Positions 28,348 through 37,660 of a stretch of 64,000 bases of DNA are shown piece by piece. Position 1 is the stretch's first letter, and every line of letters begins with the position of its first letter. A program made the translations under genes and the position numbers. Under the pieces are notes generated by a model, which was not told where the DNA came from, did no database searches, and saw only the letters and a program-made list of their open reading frames with translations. Origin of the DNA: Nitrososphaerota archaeon (GTDB lineage: Archaea > Thermoproteota > Nitrososphaeria > Nitrososphaerales > CADDZS01); assembly GCA_021325255.1 (NCBI GenBank), contig JAJPHP010000071.1, forward strand, positions 155,891-219,890, read 5' to 3'.

Positions 28348-30090
28348 TTACTTTCCTGACGCTTTCTTCTTTGAGCTTGCTTTCCATTTGTACATTGACC
28401 TTGCAGCCTTCAAAGAAATCAGGCCATCTTCCAAGTCCTCGAGAACCCTTTCTCTGTCCCGCTGGCTTGGGTTACCGTAGCCTCCGCCTCCCGGGAGTTT
28501 GAAGCGGATGATGTCACCGTCCTCGAGCTGTACTATTCTTCGTGGGTGGAGCTTTTTCGGCGGCGCCCTTTTCTTCGCCCTGAATTTTCCGAGGTAGACT
28601 ATCGCCGACTTGCCTCCTTCTTTTCCTCCAAAGAGTCCCTGCGCGGGATACACGTCGCGTCCTGAGATGTTGAGGAGTGTGACTCCCTCACTATTTGCAA
28701 CTCTCACGTCAACGATTACGCCGCACCCGCCCCTGAATTTGCCCGCGCCACCAGAGTCCTGGGCCAGCTCAAGCCTCTCTATGATCACCGGCGCCACGGT
28801 CTCTACTATCTCGACGGGTGTGTTTTCCGCACGCGCGGGGAAGGGGTAGCAGTGGATTCCATCTTTATTAGGGCGTGCGCCGAGACCTCCCGAGTGGTTG
28901 ACTATCTGGACGAATGGCTTGATACCGTGTGAATTCCTCGAGTCCACTCCGGAGAACTGGGGCATGTTGCTCCCTGTTCCTCCACTCGGCGCGATTATCC
29001 TGCTGGGCGCAGCCTCGGAAAGTGCCCTGAATACCAGAGAGTTCACCCTCCAGTTCGTCAGGTGCCTTCCTCCGACCGCGGCGGGAAACTTGGGATTGAG
29101 TATAGTTCCCTCTGGTACAATCACCTCGACGCTCTTCATCACTCCCTCATTCATCGGCACGTGGGGGTTCGTCGCGCACTTTACCGCGTGCGAGGTATAG
29201 GCGAACGTATAGTTGAATGGAGAGTTCATTCCGTTAGGGCTCTGGGGACCCGTACCTGTAAAATCAGCAGTTAGGCTCTCGCCATTAATCGTGATCTTCA
29301 TCTTCAGGGGAATTGAGGAATCGCCGTCGAATGACTCCATCAGTTCGCTCGCGCTGAACTCTCCCTGCTTGAACTCGGCGATGCTGGTCCTCATAGCCCG
29401 CTCGGCGGTCGAGATGATCTGCTCGGAAAGCGATCGGAAATCGCCGAGCCCGAGTTTGAAGTCCTTCACAAATTCTTCGAGCCTCTTTGAAGCGACGTAG
29501 TTTGAGGAGAGCTGCGCATTGAAATCGCCAAGTTCCTTGTATGGAACCCTGACGTTGCTTTCAACAATCTTGAGAAAGTCCTTGTTGGGCTGACCCCTCG
29601 AGTGAAACTTGAGCGTAGGGATCCTAAGCCCCTCCTCGAAGATCTGCCGAGAGTCGGCAATGTGCCCTCCAGCCACCTTTCCCCCAATGTCCGTGTGATG
29701 AGTGATATTTAGGGCAAAGGCTAGGAGCGACCCTTCGAGGAATATCGGCGTGGCTATCGCGATATCAGGTAGGTGTCCCGCGACGAGGTAGGGGTCATTT
29801 GTGATCAGGCTGTCTCCGGGTTCGAGAGACTCCGACGGGTACTCCTTCAGCATCACCTTGACCGCGTCCCTGACACTTCCTAGGTGGCCGGGGCTCCCAA
29901 TGTAATCCGTCTGTGCAATCATGTTGCCCTCGTGGTCAAAGAGCGCGCAGGAAAAGTCGTTTGCCTCCCTGACCATCTCGGAGTAGGCTGTTTTCTTTAG
30001 GGTAACTCCCATCTCTTCGGCTATTGAGACGAGTCCGCCCCAGAGGATCTCGAGCCTCACTGGATCAAACTTATTGACTGACAAACTCAC
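28348..30090 (-). CDS. hyuB: Hydantoinase B / oxoprolinase beta subunit (second copy)
   Basis: The 580-residue full-length HyuB shows LITNDPYLVAGHLPDI near residue 98-113, NITHHTDIGGKVAGG near 128-142, SGGAGKFRGGCG in the last third, and the closing PGGGGYGNP motif. It starts with ATG overlapping the TGA stop of hyuA by four bases (30087-30090), so the subunits are translationally coupled. It is clearly homologous to the truncated copy at 1-1409 but differs enough to have another substrate. Its stop faces the M20 gene, with about 40 bp between stops. Confidence 0.94.
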   Translation of the reverse strand: MSLSVNKFDPVRLEILWGGLVSIAEEMGVTLKKTAYSEMVREANDFSCALFDHEGNMIAQTDYIGSPGHLGSVRDAVKVMLKEYPSESLEPGDSLITNDPYLVAGHLPDIAIATPIFLEGSLLAFALNITHHTDIGGKVAGGHIADSRQIFEEGLRIPTLKFHSRGQPNKDFLKIVESNVRVPYKELGDFNAQLSSNYVASKRLEEFVKDFKLGLGDFRSLSEQIISTAERAMRTSIAEFKQGEFSASELMESFDGDSSIPLKMKITINGESLTADFTGTGPQSPNGMNSPFNYTFAYTSHAVKCATNPHVPMNEGVMKSVEVIVPEGTILNPKFPAAVGGRHLTNWRVNSLVFRALSEAAPSRIIAPSGGTGSNMPQFSGVDSRNSHGIKPFVQIVNHSGGLGARPNKDGIHCYPFPARAENTPVEIVETVAPVIIERLELAQDSGGAGKFRGGCGVIVDVRVANSEGVTLLNISGRDVYPAQGLFGGKEGGKSAIVYLGKFRAKKRAPPKKLHPRRIVQLEDGDIIRFKLPGGGGYGNPSQRDRERVLEDLEDGLISLKAARSMYKWKASSKKKASGK

Positions 30091-32252
30091 TGCACCTCCT
30101 CCACTATCAGATTCGCGTATGAGTCAACGCTCACACGCTGTCCGGGCGCCACGACGCACGTCGATTCCTTCTCCTCAACTATCGCAGGCCCCTCAAACGA
30201 AGCACCCTCGAATAACTTGTAGCGATCGTAGATCGTCGACTCGATGAACCCGCTTGTTTCGGGGAAGTAGACGCCCCTCCTTCCCTTTATCGCATCCTTT
30301 GCATCGGCCGCTCCAAATTGTTTCTTACCCTTCAACGAGACCTTTGGCACGACGCCGCTCGCAATCAACCTGAAGTTGACGCACTCTATCGGGTCGCTGC
30401 TCGTGTAGCCGTACCTCGCCTGGTAGAGTTTGAGAAAGTTGCTCTTCAACTCCTCATAGTTAAAATCATCAAAGCCGTGTCCGAAGGGCACGGTGAGTTC
30501 AAACGCCTGTCCGGAGTAGCGCATGTCAACTGCTCTAGCGTAGCGCCTCTCATACTCCGTCTCCGAGAGCAGCGGGTCTGCCTCGTCCTTCATGGACTCG
30601 TAGAGCTCCTTCACCTTGGAGACGTTAATGTCCTGTAATCGTGTAAGGTAGGTCCTGATGAAATCAAACTTCATGTCCGCGACCAGAAGTCCTAGTGCTG
30701 ACGTGACACCGGCCGCAAGAGGCACTATTGTCCTGCGTATCTTCAGGAGACGCGCAAGCCGCGTTGCGTGCACCGGTCCCGCTCCGCCAAATGCGACAAG
30801 TGACAACAAAGTAGGATCCTGTCCCCTCTCCACGGAGATTATGCGCATCGCCCTTGACATGTTTGTGTTCACAATGTCGTACACTCCAGCGGCGGCCTTG
30901 TCCACGTCCATGCCTAACTTTGATCCTAGTTTCTCCTCGATTATTTTCACGGATTTTTGCTTGTCGAGTTTGATCTCGCCGCCAAGGAAGTAATCTGGGT
31001 TGAGGTAGCCAAGGATCAGGTCTGCGTCCGTGACCGTTGGTTCATTTCCTCCTTTAGGATAGCATGCTGGACCCGGGTCTGCGCCGGCGCTCTGCGGGCC
31101 AACTTTGAGCAATCCGTACTCAAGATGTGCGATGCTTCCCCCACCCGCGCCTATCTCCAGAAGGTCTATGGTAGGTATTCTCACAGGATATCCGCTACCC
31201 TTGAGGTACATGTAGCCGGCGACCTCGAAATCACTTGTAACCCTGGGCTCCCCGCCTATGATCAGGCAGCACTTCGCCGTAGTGCCTCCCATGTCAAAGG
31301 AAATCATGTTCTTGGTCTCCCCGAGAGCTCCGAGGTAGGTCGCAGCTAGGGCACCCGCAGCCGGCCCGGATTCTATTATCCTGACCGGGAACTTGGACGC
31401 AGTCGCAACGGTGCAGAGGCCTCCTGAGGACTGCATGATGAACAGCCTTCCCTCAAAGCCGTGCTTGCGGAGCGCCGACTCTATGATGTGCATGTAGTTC
31501 GCGGTTCTGGGTTGCGAGTAAGCGTTAATCACGGTGGTCGACGTGCGCTCATACTCCCTCCACTCGGGGAGAATGTCCGAGGAGACCGAGATCATGATAT
31601 TTGGGGCAACCTTGGAGACGATGCGCCTTGCTTCCTTCTCATGCGAGGGATTGGCGTAGGAGTGGAGGAACGAAATCGCGAGGGATTGGAAAGATTCCTT
31701 CCTCAACTGGTTGGCAATCTTCGTAACCTGGGCGCGGTCAAGCTTCTTCTCCGAGGTGCCGTCGTGAAATGTCCTCTCGTCGACCTCCATCCGCATCCTT
31801 CTCGGGACGAGGGGCCTGAGCTTTTCTTCGAAAATGTCGTAGACTGTGATCCTCTTCTCCCTTCCAATTTCGAGGACGTCCCTGAACCCCTTCGTAGTCA
31901 GGAGTGCCGTTTTTGCGCCCTTGCGCTCGATGACCGTGTTTGTAACAAGGGTGGTTGAGTGCACGGAAATCGCGAGGTTGCTACCTGTTATCTGCAGGCG
32001 GTCAAAGAGAGTCTTCAGTCCGTTCATCACGCCCTCCGAAGGGTCGCTCGGAGTTGTGGGGCACTTTACCACGGTCAACTCCCCCGTCTGTTCGTCAATT
32101 GCCACGAGATCCGTGAAGGTGCCGCCGATGTCGAATCCAAGCCTGTAGTGAGAGGAAGAGCTCAAGTCAACACGACTTTCCGCCTCGGTTATATTACCGT
32201 TGCACGTACCATCAGCGAAAAGAAAATCCGCAAGAGAGGAAATCTCTGTCAA
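30087..32252 (-). CDS. hyuA: Hydantoinase A / oxoprolinase alpha subunit (second copy)
   Basis: The 721-residue ATPase-fold subunit shows LGFDIGGTFTDLVAID starting near residue 38, SGPAAGALAATYLG, FDMGGTTAKCCL, GAGGGSIAHL and AFGGAGPVHATR. The first 36 residues before the fold are unusual. The annotated start is a TTG at 32252, but the true start may lie closer to the motif. It forms a four-base overlap operon with hyuB. It is the counterpart of the gene at 1406-3466. The substrate is unknown within the hydantoin / oxoproline / carboxylase family. Confidence 0.93.
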   Translation of the reverse strand: MTEISSLADFLFADGTCNGNITEAESRVDLSSSSHYRLGFDIGGTFTDLVAIDEQTGELTVVKCPTTPSDPSEGVMNGLKTLFDRLQITGSNLAISVHSTTLVTNTVIERKGAKTALLTTKGFRDVLEIGREKRITVYDIFEEKLRPLVPRRMRMEVDERTFHDGTSEKKLDRAQVTKIANQLRKESFQSLAISFLHSYANPSHEKEARRIVSKVAPNIMISVSSDILPEWREYERTSTTVINAYSQPRTANYMHIIESALRKHGFEGRLFIMQSSGGLCTVATASKFPVRIIESGPAAGALAATYLGALGETKNMISFDMGGTTAKCCLIIGGEPRVTSDFEVAGYMYLKGSGYPVRIPTIDLLEIGAGGGSIAHLEYGLLKVGPQSAGADPGPACYPKGGNEPTVTDADLILGYLNPDYFLGGEIKLDKQKSVKIIEEKLGSKLGMDVDKAAAGVYDIVNTNMSRAMRIISVERGQDPTLLSLVAFGGAGPVHATRLARLLKIRRTIVPLAAGVTSALGLLVADMKFDFIRTYLTRLQDINVSKVKELYESMKDEADPLLSETEYERRYARAVDMRYSGQAFELTVPFGHGFDDFNYEELKSNFLKLYQARYGYTSSDPIECVNFRLIASGVVPKVSLKGKKQFGAADAKDAIKGRRGVYFPETSGFIESTIYDRYKLFEGASFEGPAIVEEKESTCVVAPGQRVSVDSYANLIVEEVQ

Positions 32253-32362
32253 ATTAAGTGTGCGTTCTGAAGAAGTAGAAAGTTTGTTGACGTCAACAAG
32301 GTATAGGAAGAAGCGCGGGCGGGAAGTAGCAAGAAGCCGCTGCTAATACCGTACGATTTTTT

Positions 32363-32638
32363 TCAGTTGTTCTTCTTTGCAACAGATTCGAGCTTTGCCT
32401 TTTCCAATCTGTCCCAGTCCCTCTCTTCCAGCGCGACAAAGACAGCATCAGTAGGGCACACGTCCTCGCAGCTGCGGCAGACGATGCACCCCTCGACGTT
32501 TATAACGAACGCTCGATTTCCCTTTTCGTCCATAGAGTAGCATGGGATCGGGCAGACCTCGACACACTGGGCGCATCCGACGCACCTTGATTCCAAAATT
32601 TCAAGGTTGAATCGAAGTGGAAGAGCTACACTTTCCAA
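32363..32638 (-). CDS. 2[4Fe-4S] ferredoxin-like protein
   Basis: A small electron carrier with two four-cysteine clusters: CVGCAQCVEVCPIPC and CIVCRSCEDVCPTDA. The open frame extends further upstream to 32743 but would then overlap the divergent flavoprotein gene and cross the shared promoter. A TTG at 32638 gives a 91-residue protein and lies about 32 bp from the TATA box, so it is preferred. It is transcribed divergently from the flavoprotein/GltD-like pair. It probably passes electrons to or from them. Confidence 0.85.
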   Translation of the reverse strand: MESVALPLRFNLEILESRCVGCAQCVEVCPIPCYSMDEKGNRAFVINVEGCIVCRSCEDVCPTDAVFVALEERDWDRLEKAKLESVAKKNN

Positions 32639-32669
32639 GTTGGTGCAGACTACTAAATTCTGAGAACGG

Positions 32670-32678
32670 ATATATATA
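32670..32678. promoter_or_regulatory. Shared TATA box of the divergent redox genes
   Basis: ATATATATA lies between the ferredoxin and flavoprotein genes. It is symmetric, 32 bp from the ferredoxin TTG (minus) and 36 bp from the flavoprotein ATG (plus). One bidirectional box could serve both. Confidence 0.5.
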
Positions 32679-32713
32679 GAATTTACAATTTGAAAAACTC
32701 CTCTCTGAATAAA

Positions 32714-34465
32714 ATGGCATTCAACAATTTTCGAATTGTTCACTCGGACGTCCTCGTCATCGGAAGCGGCGTCGGAGGTATGCGCGCCGCAATCGAGGCA
32801 AAGTCTCTAGGCGCATCGGTCCTGGTTGTGGACAAGGCGCTCATCGGACTGAACAACGCTTCGAGGTTTTCGGGCGGCGGAATCAAGGCCGCTCTTCCGG
32901 ACGTTCTCACTACTTACTACACGGGTCAGTTCCCCGATCCAAAGATTGCGTTCAAGCGCACGCTGATCCATGGAGAGTACCTGAACGATCAAGAATTAGC
33001 AAGGGCGCTGTGCTTTGACGCCCCGGAGAGGATAATGGAGCTCGAAGAAAAGTTCGGAGTCGAGCACGTCGGAGAGATCTACCACTACACTCCCTACCCT
33101 CACGGCCACGGATTGATGAAGCCGCTCATTGACACCGCGAAGAAGGGCGGCGTGATGACCAAGGAAGGCACGATGATAATCGAGCTCGTCAAGAAAAATG
33201 GCGCGGTCGTCGGAGCGCTTGGCATCGACATATTCGAGGATGACCTGATACTCTTCGTCGCCAAGTCCACTATCCTCGCTGCTGGTGAGGCGGGCGAGCT
33301 CTACTTGAGGAATGACACAACAGCGAACACCACCGGAGATGGGTACACTCTCGCCTACGAGGCGGGCGCTCCGATGCGAGACATGGAGTTCGTGATGTTC
33401 GAGCCGTTCGTCATGGCGGAGAAGGGGCTGCCGATGATGGACAGGCACGAAAGCGAGGCGGAGTTCTACGGAATCCTGAGGAACAACAAGGGGGAGGCTT
33501 TTCTCGACAGGTACCTCAAGCGCATCGGATTGGAGAGCGACCCGTTCCACAAGAGATACGGCAAGCACCTGACCGACACGCGCGAGCTCGTCTCGAGGGC
33601 GATGGCGATGGAGGTCCACGAGGGAAGAGGAGACCAAGATGCTGTACTCTTTGACCTGACCGTCGTGCCTGAGGACAAGTGGACGGCCGACATTGCCTCT
33701 GTCTATACTAGAAGAGCGCTTCTCAGGGGCTTTGACGTAAAAAAGAAGATGCTTCACGTTTTTCCCGGTTGCATCTCATTTCTGGGCGGAGTGAGCATCA
33801 ATTCAAACTGCGAGACAGAGCTTCCGGGTCTCTATGCATGCGGCATGGTGACCGGCGGAGTGCACGGAGCTTCGAGGCTCGGAGGGCACGGCCTCGCCGA
33901 TGGGATCGTGTTTGGTCCAAGGGCGGGGAGGGCGGCCGCGGAGAGGGCGAAGAGGATTCCAATGCCTCAAGTTGACTGGAGCGACGTAGAGCAGAAGAAA
34001 AGGGAAATCGATTCGCTCCTTGCGCCTAAATCAGATCCGATCGAACCGCAGGAGGCGAAGATGAAGTTGAAGAAGATGATGTGGGACAACGCTGGGATAC
34101 TTCGAAGCGAAGAATCCCTCAACCGAGCGATGACGGAGCTAGAGAGGATGAAAAAGGAAACTCTTCCCAGACTTGCCGCGAGCGACCCGCGGTCCCTGAG
34201 GTACGCCTTCGAAGTGATATTTATGACCACTCTTGCCGAGATGGTAGTTAGGGCGGCGCAGATGAGGAAGGAGAGCCGGGGGCCGCACTACAGGCTCGAT
34301 CGTAGATACAGGGACGACGCAGGTTGGCTCAAGAATATCTTCATCACAAAGGGGAATGACGGCAGCATGCGCTTGGAGCTCAAACCTGTGACTCTCACCT
34401 ACGAAAAGCCCGACTATGTCGTCGACGATGATTTCGGGTTGGAAGTCAGGAGGATGGCATCTTGA
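32714..34465 (+). CDS. FAD-binding flavoprotein, fumarate reductase/succinate dehydrogenase A-like
   Basis: The 583-residue protein (ATG at 32714; a TTG at 32690 is the alternative) starts with HSDVLVIGSGVGGMRAAIEA, a FAD Rossmann motif. A GGGIKAA segment follows, then a capping domain and the closing FAD motif LPGLYACGMVTGGVHGASRL near 375-394. About 150 C-terminal residues form a helical domain as in FrdA/AprA/NadB. The GltD-like gene overlaps its stop by four bases, so the two proteins are probably made as partners. Likely role: NADPH- or ferredoxin-linked reduction (or oxidation) of a dicarboxylate or other unsaturated acid. No membrane-anchor subunit is present, unlike classical SDH/FRD. 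Confidence 0.88.
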   Translation: MAFNNFRIVHSDVLVIGSGVGGMRAAIEAKSLGASVLVVDKALIGLNNASRFSGGGIKAALPDVLTTYYTGQFPDPKIAFKRTLIHGEYLNDQELARALCFDAPERIMELEEKFGVEHVGEIYHYTPYPHGHGLMKPLIDTAKKGGVMTKEGTMIIELVKKNGAVVGALGIDIFEDDLILFVAKSTILAAGEAGELYLRNDTTANTTGDGYTLAYEAGAPMRDMEFVMFEPFVMAEKGLPMMDRHESEAEFYGILRNNKGEAFLDRYLKRIGLESDPFHKRYGKHLTDTRELVSRAMAMEVHEGRGDQDAVLFDLTVVPEDKWTADIASVYTRRALLRGFDVKKKMLHVFPGCISFLGGVSINSNCETELPGLYACGMVTGGVHGASRLGGHGLADGIVFGPRAGRAAAERAKRIPMPQVDWSDVEQKKREIDSLLAPKSDPIEPQEAKMKLKKMMWDNAGILRSEESLNRAMTELERMKKETLPRLAASDPRSLRYAFEVIFMTTLAEMVVRAAQMRKESRGPHYRLDRRYRDDAGWLKNIFITKGNDGSMRLELKPVTLTYEKPDYVVDDDFGLEVRRMAS

Positions 34466-35823
34466 TCCAGCTTACGAGGACGCAGGAAAAGATTCTCCCT
34501 CCCGAGGAGAGAGTGGAAAACTTTGACGAGATTGTAAAGAGTTACAGCGAAGAAGAGGCGGTACTTGAGGCCTCAAGGTGCGTACTGTGCCAGGATGCTC
34601 CCTGCGTCAAGGCCTGCCCTACAACGATAGACATACCGCGGTTTATCGACAGGATAAGGCTCAGGGATTTCGAGGGCGCGATCAACGTAATCCGCTTAAC
34701 TAATAATCTGCCCAACGTGTGCGCGCGGGTCTGCCCGGTCGAGGTCTTGTGCGAGGGCTCGTGCGTGTGGCACGAAAAGGCAGGACCCGTTTCCATAGGT
34801 CTTCTACAACGCTTTGCAGCAGATTACCAGATAGAGAAGATGGGCCTTCCGGTTTTTCAGGACGCCCCGAAGACGGCGGGAAGGGTTGCCGTGGTCGGAG
34901 GAGGCCCAGCTGGACTTGGAGTTGCGGCGGACCTTGCAAAGATGAACTATGACGTGACAGTCTTCGAGGAGAGAAGCGACGTGGGTGGGCTGGTTCGCAA
35001 CGGCATAATGACGACACGCCTTCCAACGATGGTCGCGCAGTTTGACATCGAGTACATACGGAGACTTGGAGTAAAGTTTGCTACTGGAAAGAGAATTGAG
35101 GACCTCGACGCGCTCCTTTCCTCGGGCTTTGACGCCGTTTTTCTAGGAACAGGAATGCGAATCCCCAAAAAGTTAGGCATACTTGGAGAAGACGAGTTTG
35201 AGGGCGTAATCCCTGCTCTCCCGCTTATCGAGGACGTTATAGATAGAGTTGCGCGAGGCTCGGAGCTTCCGAGCTACGAGGGGAAACTCGTCGTTGTAAT
35301 CGGAGGTGGTGACACGGCGATGGACGCGGTCTCGACCGCTCTGAGGCTCGGAGCGGAAAAGGTGTCCGTCGTTTATCGCAGGTCGCTCGAAGAAATGCCA
35401 GCGTACTCCGTAGAAATCAAGTTTGCCCAGGAGGAAAAGGTAGAGTTTTATCTTGAATCGATGCCAGTGAGTATACTCGGGGAGAAAGGGGCAGTGACTG
35501 CTGTCGAGTGCGTGAAACTTTCTCCTGGCCTCAAACCCCTCGGGGGTACGGAGTTCACAATAAGAGCGGACATCGTACTCGTCGCTGTGGGTCAGCAGCC
35601 AAATTCAAAGCTTCTTTCAAAGATGGGACTGAATCTCAACGGAAACGGCGCGATAGCCGTCGATGAAATGTTTCGTACTTCAAAGGAAGGAGTTTTCGCG
35701 GGCGGGGATGCGACCAATGTGCACGGTAGGGCGACCGTGGTCAAGGCGCTCGGGGATTCGCGTGTTGCTGCGAGGCAGATCCACGAGTACGTGAGTAAGA
35801 AGAAGAGAAAGGATGGCTCCTAG
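34462..35823 (+). CDS. GltD/PreT-like NAD(P)H oxidoreductase with N-terminal Fe-S domain
   Basis: The 453-residue protein resembles the glutamate synthase small subunit and the PreT subunit of dihydropyrimidine dehydrogenase. Cysteine-rich segments RCVLCQDAPCVKACP (near 39-53) and CARVCPVEVLCEGSC (near 87-101) bind two [4Fe-4S] clusters. A FAD Rossmann fold starts at VAVVGGGPAGLG (near 143-154) and an NADPH fold at VVVIGGGDTAMDAVSTALRL (near 275-294). It starts with TTG overlapping the flavoprotein TGA. It probably carries electrons between NADPH and the FrdA-like partner. No GltB or PreA partner is encoded here, so the acceptor is inferred from adjacency only. Confidence 0.9.
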   Translation: MIQLTRTQEKILPPEERVENFDEIVKSYSEEEAVLEASRCVLCQDAPCVKACPTTIDIPRFIDRIRLRDFEGAINVIRLTNNLPNVCARVCPVEVLCEGSCVWHEKAGPVSIGLLQRFAADYQIEKMGLPVFQDAPKTAGRVAVVGGGPAGLGVAADLAKMNYDVTVFEERSDVGGLVRNGIMTTRLPTMVAQFDIEYIRRLGVKFATGKRIEDLDALLSSGFDAVFLGTGMRIPKKLGILGEDEFEGVIPALPLIEDVIDRVARGSELPSYEGKLVVVIGGGDTAMDAVSTALRLGAEKVSVVYRRSLEEMPAYSVEIKFAQEEKVEFYLESMPVSILGEKGAVTAVECVKLSPGLKPLGGTEFTIRADIVLVAVGQQPNSKLLSKMGLNLNGNGAIAVDEMFRTSKEGVFAGGDATNVHGRATVVKALGDSRVAARQIHEYVSKKKRKDGS

Positions 35824-35848
35824 TCAGAAAAAGTTCCCTTGAGTGGTG

Positions 35849-36259
35849 TCACTGAAAGATTCTGCGCATCGAAGGTATGGAGTCAAAGTGACGATCATTT
35901 GAGTAAATCTCCTTCATACCGAGACGCTGCATCTGAGCAGCAATGGCAAAGTCATCCCACTTTGTCCAGGTGCCACGAGCTTCTACACGCGTAGAATTGT
36001 TCGCTTCGACGAAATCGGAGAACAGCGTATGTATTTTGGATAGAGAGGGCAGTGAACGAAGAAAGGTAAGAAATACAGGTATCAAGTCGGCTCTCCTTTT
36101 CCATTTCATGTAACCGCAGACCTGAGCGATGACCAGAGTAGAAGTGGCGGCTTCCTCTCCGTCGTCGATCCTCTTTACTATGGTGTGTGCAGTTTTTTTT
36201 GAGTAGAGCGGGTCCTCTTGCATATGGTATACGAACACGTTGGCGTCGACGAACCTCAA
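35849..36259 (-). CDS. vapC: VapC-type PIN-domain ribonuclease toxin, one acidic residue replaced
   Basis: The 136-residue PIN domain starts with the acidic FVDANVF motif (Asp5). It ends with KWDDFAIAAQMQRLGM (Asp102/103) and YSNDRHFD (Asp122). The second expected acidic residue (Glu in TLVxAEV) is Gln46 in STLVIAQVC, which may weaken metal binding. The start ATG overlaps the stop of the AbrB-like gene by four bases, the normal antitoxin-toxin coupling. A functional toxin would cleave RNA; with Gln46 this is uncertain. Confidence 0.85.
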   Translation of the reverse strand: MRFVDANVFVYHMQEDPLYSKKTAHTIVKRIDDGEEAATSTLVIAQVCGYMKWKRRADLIPVFLTFLRSLPSLSKIHTLFSDFVEANNSTRVEARGTWTKWDDFAIAAQMQRLGMKEIYSNDRHFDSIPSMRRIFQ

Positions 36260-36504
36260 GATAGATCCCGGCCCAACGCCTCTTCTGTCTCTTCTATTTT
36301 GACACGCCCTCGGCCGAGAATCCCCTTGATCTCATCAGCAGTGACAACTTTTTTCCTTTTGAGAATCAGAGCACCGTTTTTGGTCTTCAGGTCGAGCTTC
36401 TCCCCTTCGCTCATGCCTAAATCCCGCCGAATGGAAGCTGGAATCGTTACCCGTCCCTTCTCTCTAAGTGTAACCTCCGTATTCCCACTATTTGTGGTAC
36501 ACAA
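36256..36504 (-). CDS. vapB: AbrB/SpoVT-family antitoxin
   Basis: The DNA-binding swapped-hairpin motif VTLREKGRVTIPASIRRDLG is followed by EGEKLDLKTKNGALILKRKK and a C-terminal helix that would neutralise the VapC partner. The open frame continues upstream to 36612, but its first 36 codons do not resemble the family. A TTG at 36504 gives 82 residues. A TTTTTAT box lies directly upstream of that start. Stop and vapC start overlap by four bases. Confidence 0.82.
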   Translation of the reverse strand: MCTTNSGNTEVTLREKGRVTIPASIRRDLGMSEGEKLDLKTKNGALILKRKKVVTADEIKGILGRGRVKIEETEEALGRDLS

Positions 36505-36805
36505 GAGATTGGGATAAAAAGTTCGTGCTAAAACAACCTTGGCCTTAAACGCCGCCCAAGAATAATCCGAGTCAAGATTGTGCACCTCGAGATGTACTGG
36601 GTACAGGATCACAATCCTGAAAGCCTAGCGGGCAGAGGTGCAATCGCATCCCCGCACTGGGGTTCTCTTCTCTCCCGCTTTCCCATGCTCTTCCAAACTG
36701 TGGGGATCTCGAACTGACACACAATTCCACTTGAAAGCGTGAAGTAGAATAATGGCTCATGCCATATGAGGCCCTTAGTAACAGCGCAGAAGAGGTGGAA
36801 ACGGA

Positions 36806-37660
36806 TTGGCGACCAAAGAAGAGGAAGAAGAAGGGAGCCGAGCGAAGCGCGGCTATGGCGCAGACGGCCTCGACGAGCAGACCAGAATCCTTGCAAATCT
36901 CGGCCTGACGCGAATCCAGGCAAGGGTATACCTTCACCTCTTCCATGCGGGCGAGCAGTCTGCAAGGGCTATCGTGGACTCGCTTCGAATCGACAGAGTT
37001 GATGTCTACAGGGCACTTCAGAGCCTCCAGGGCCACGGACTCGTCGAAGTGAATCTTGGGAACCCGAACAAGTACTCTGCGTCGCAGTCCTCAACCGCCC
37101 TAAAGTTGCTCCTCAAAAGAAAGGAAGATGAGTTCGAATCACTCAAGGGCTCTGCCGCGCACCTTGAAAAAATCCTGAATGCTTCCACATCAAAGGCTCG
37201 ACGCAGAGAAAGCAATCAATTTGGAAAAGTCGAGGAAGAACAGTTCTACAAGCTAAAGCGCGGCTACGCGGTGGTTGACACGATCCTCAAAATCGAAGGG
37301 CAGGCAAAGAAGGAAGTCAGGAAGGTTGTGAACAGGAAGGGGATGGGATACCACGTGCTCTTCGGAATAGAAGAGGTCGAGAAAAAACTCGCGAACAAAG
37401 GAGTAAAGATCCGGCTGATAACGGACCAGAGGTCGCCTTCCATTTACTATTCATACTCAAAGATTGCGAGCGTAAAGTACGCGGGCGACCTGACAAACTC
37501 GCTGCGCTACATTATAGTCGATGATAGTTTGATAATGCTTAGTATGGCCCCGAACGTCACTGACGAAAAGGACTCCGTCGCCCTCCTGACGAACAACGTG
37601 ACGCTCATACAAGCGCTGAGCAGTTTTTACGACAGGATCTGGAACTCGATCAGGCGCTAG
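36806..37660 (+). CDS. TrmB-family transcriptional regulator
   Basis: The 284-residue regulator has a charged N-terminus (about 25 residues) and a TrmB winged helix (LTRIQARVYLHLFHAGEQSA, then IDRVDVYRALQSLQGHGLVE, near 34-82). A coiled segment (about 98-130) precedes an effector/dimerisation domain. TrmB proteins in archaea often control sugar or metabolite transport genes by sensing a ligand. The start is TTG. Its 3' end overlaps the convergent ParB-like gene by 11 bp. Its targets are unknown. Confidence 0.87.
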   Translation: MATKEEEEEGSRAKRGYGADGLDEQTRILANLGLTRIQARVYLHLFHAGEQSARAIVDSLRIDRVDVYRALQSLQGHGLVEVNLGNPNKYSASQSSTALKLLLKRKEDEFESLKGSAAHLEKILNASTSKARRRESNQFGKVEEEQFYKLKRGYAVVDTILKIEGQAKKEVRKVVNRKGMGYHVLFGIEEVEKKLANKGVKIRLITDQRSPSIYYSYSKIASVKYAGDLTNSLRYIIVDDSLIMLSMAPNVTDEKDSVALLTNNVTLIQALSSFYDRIWNSIRR

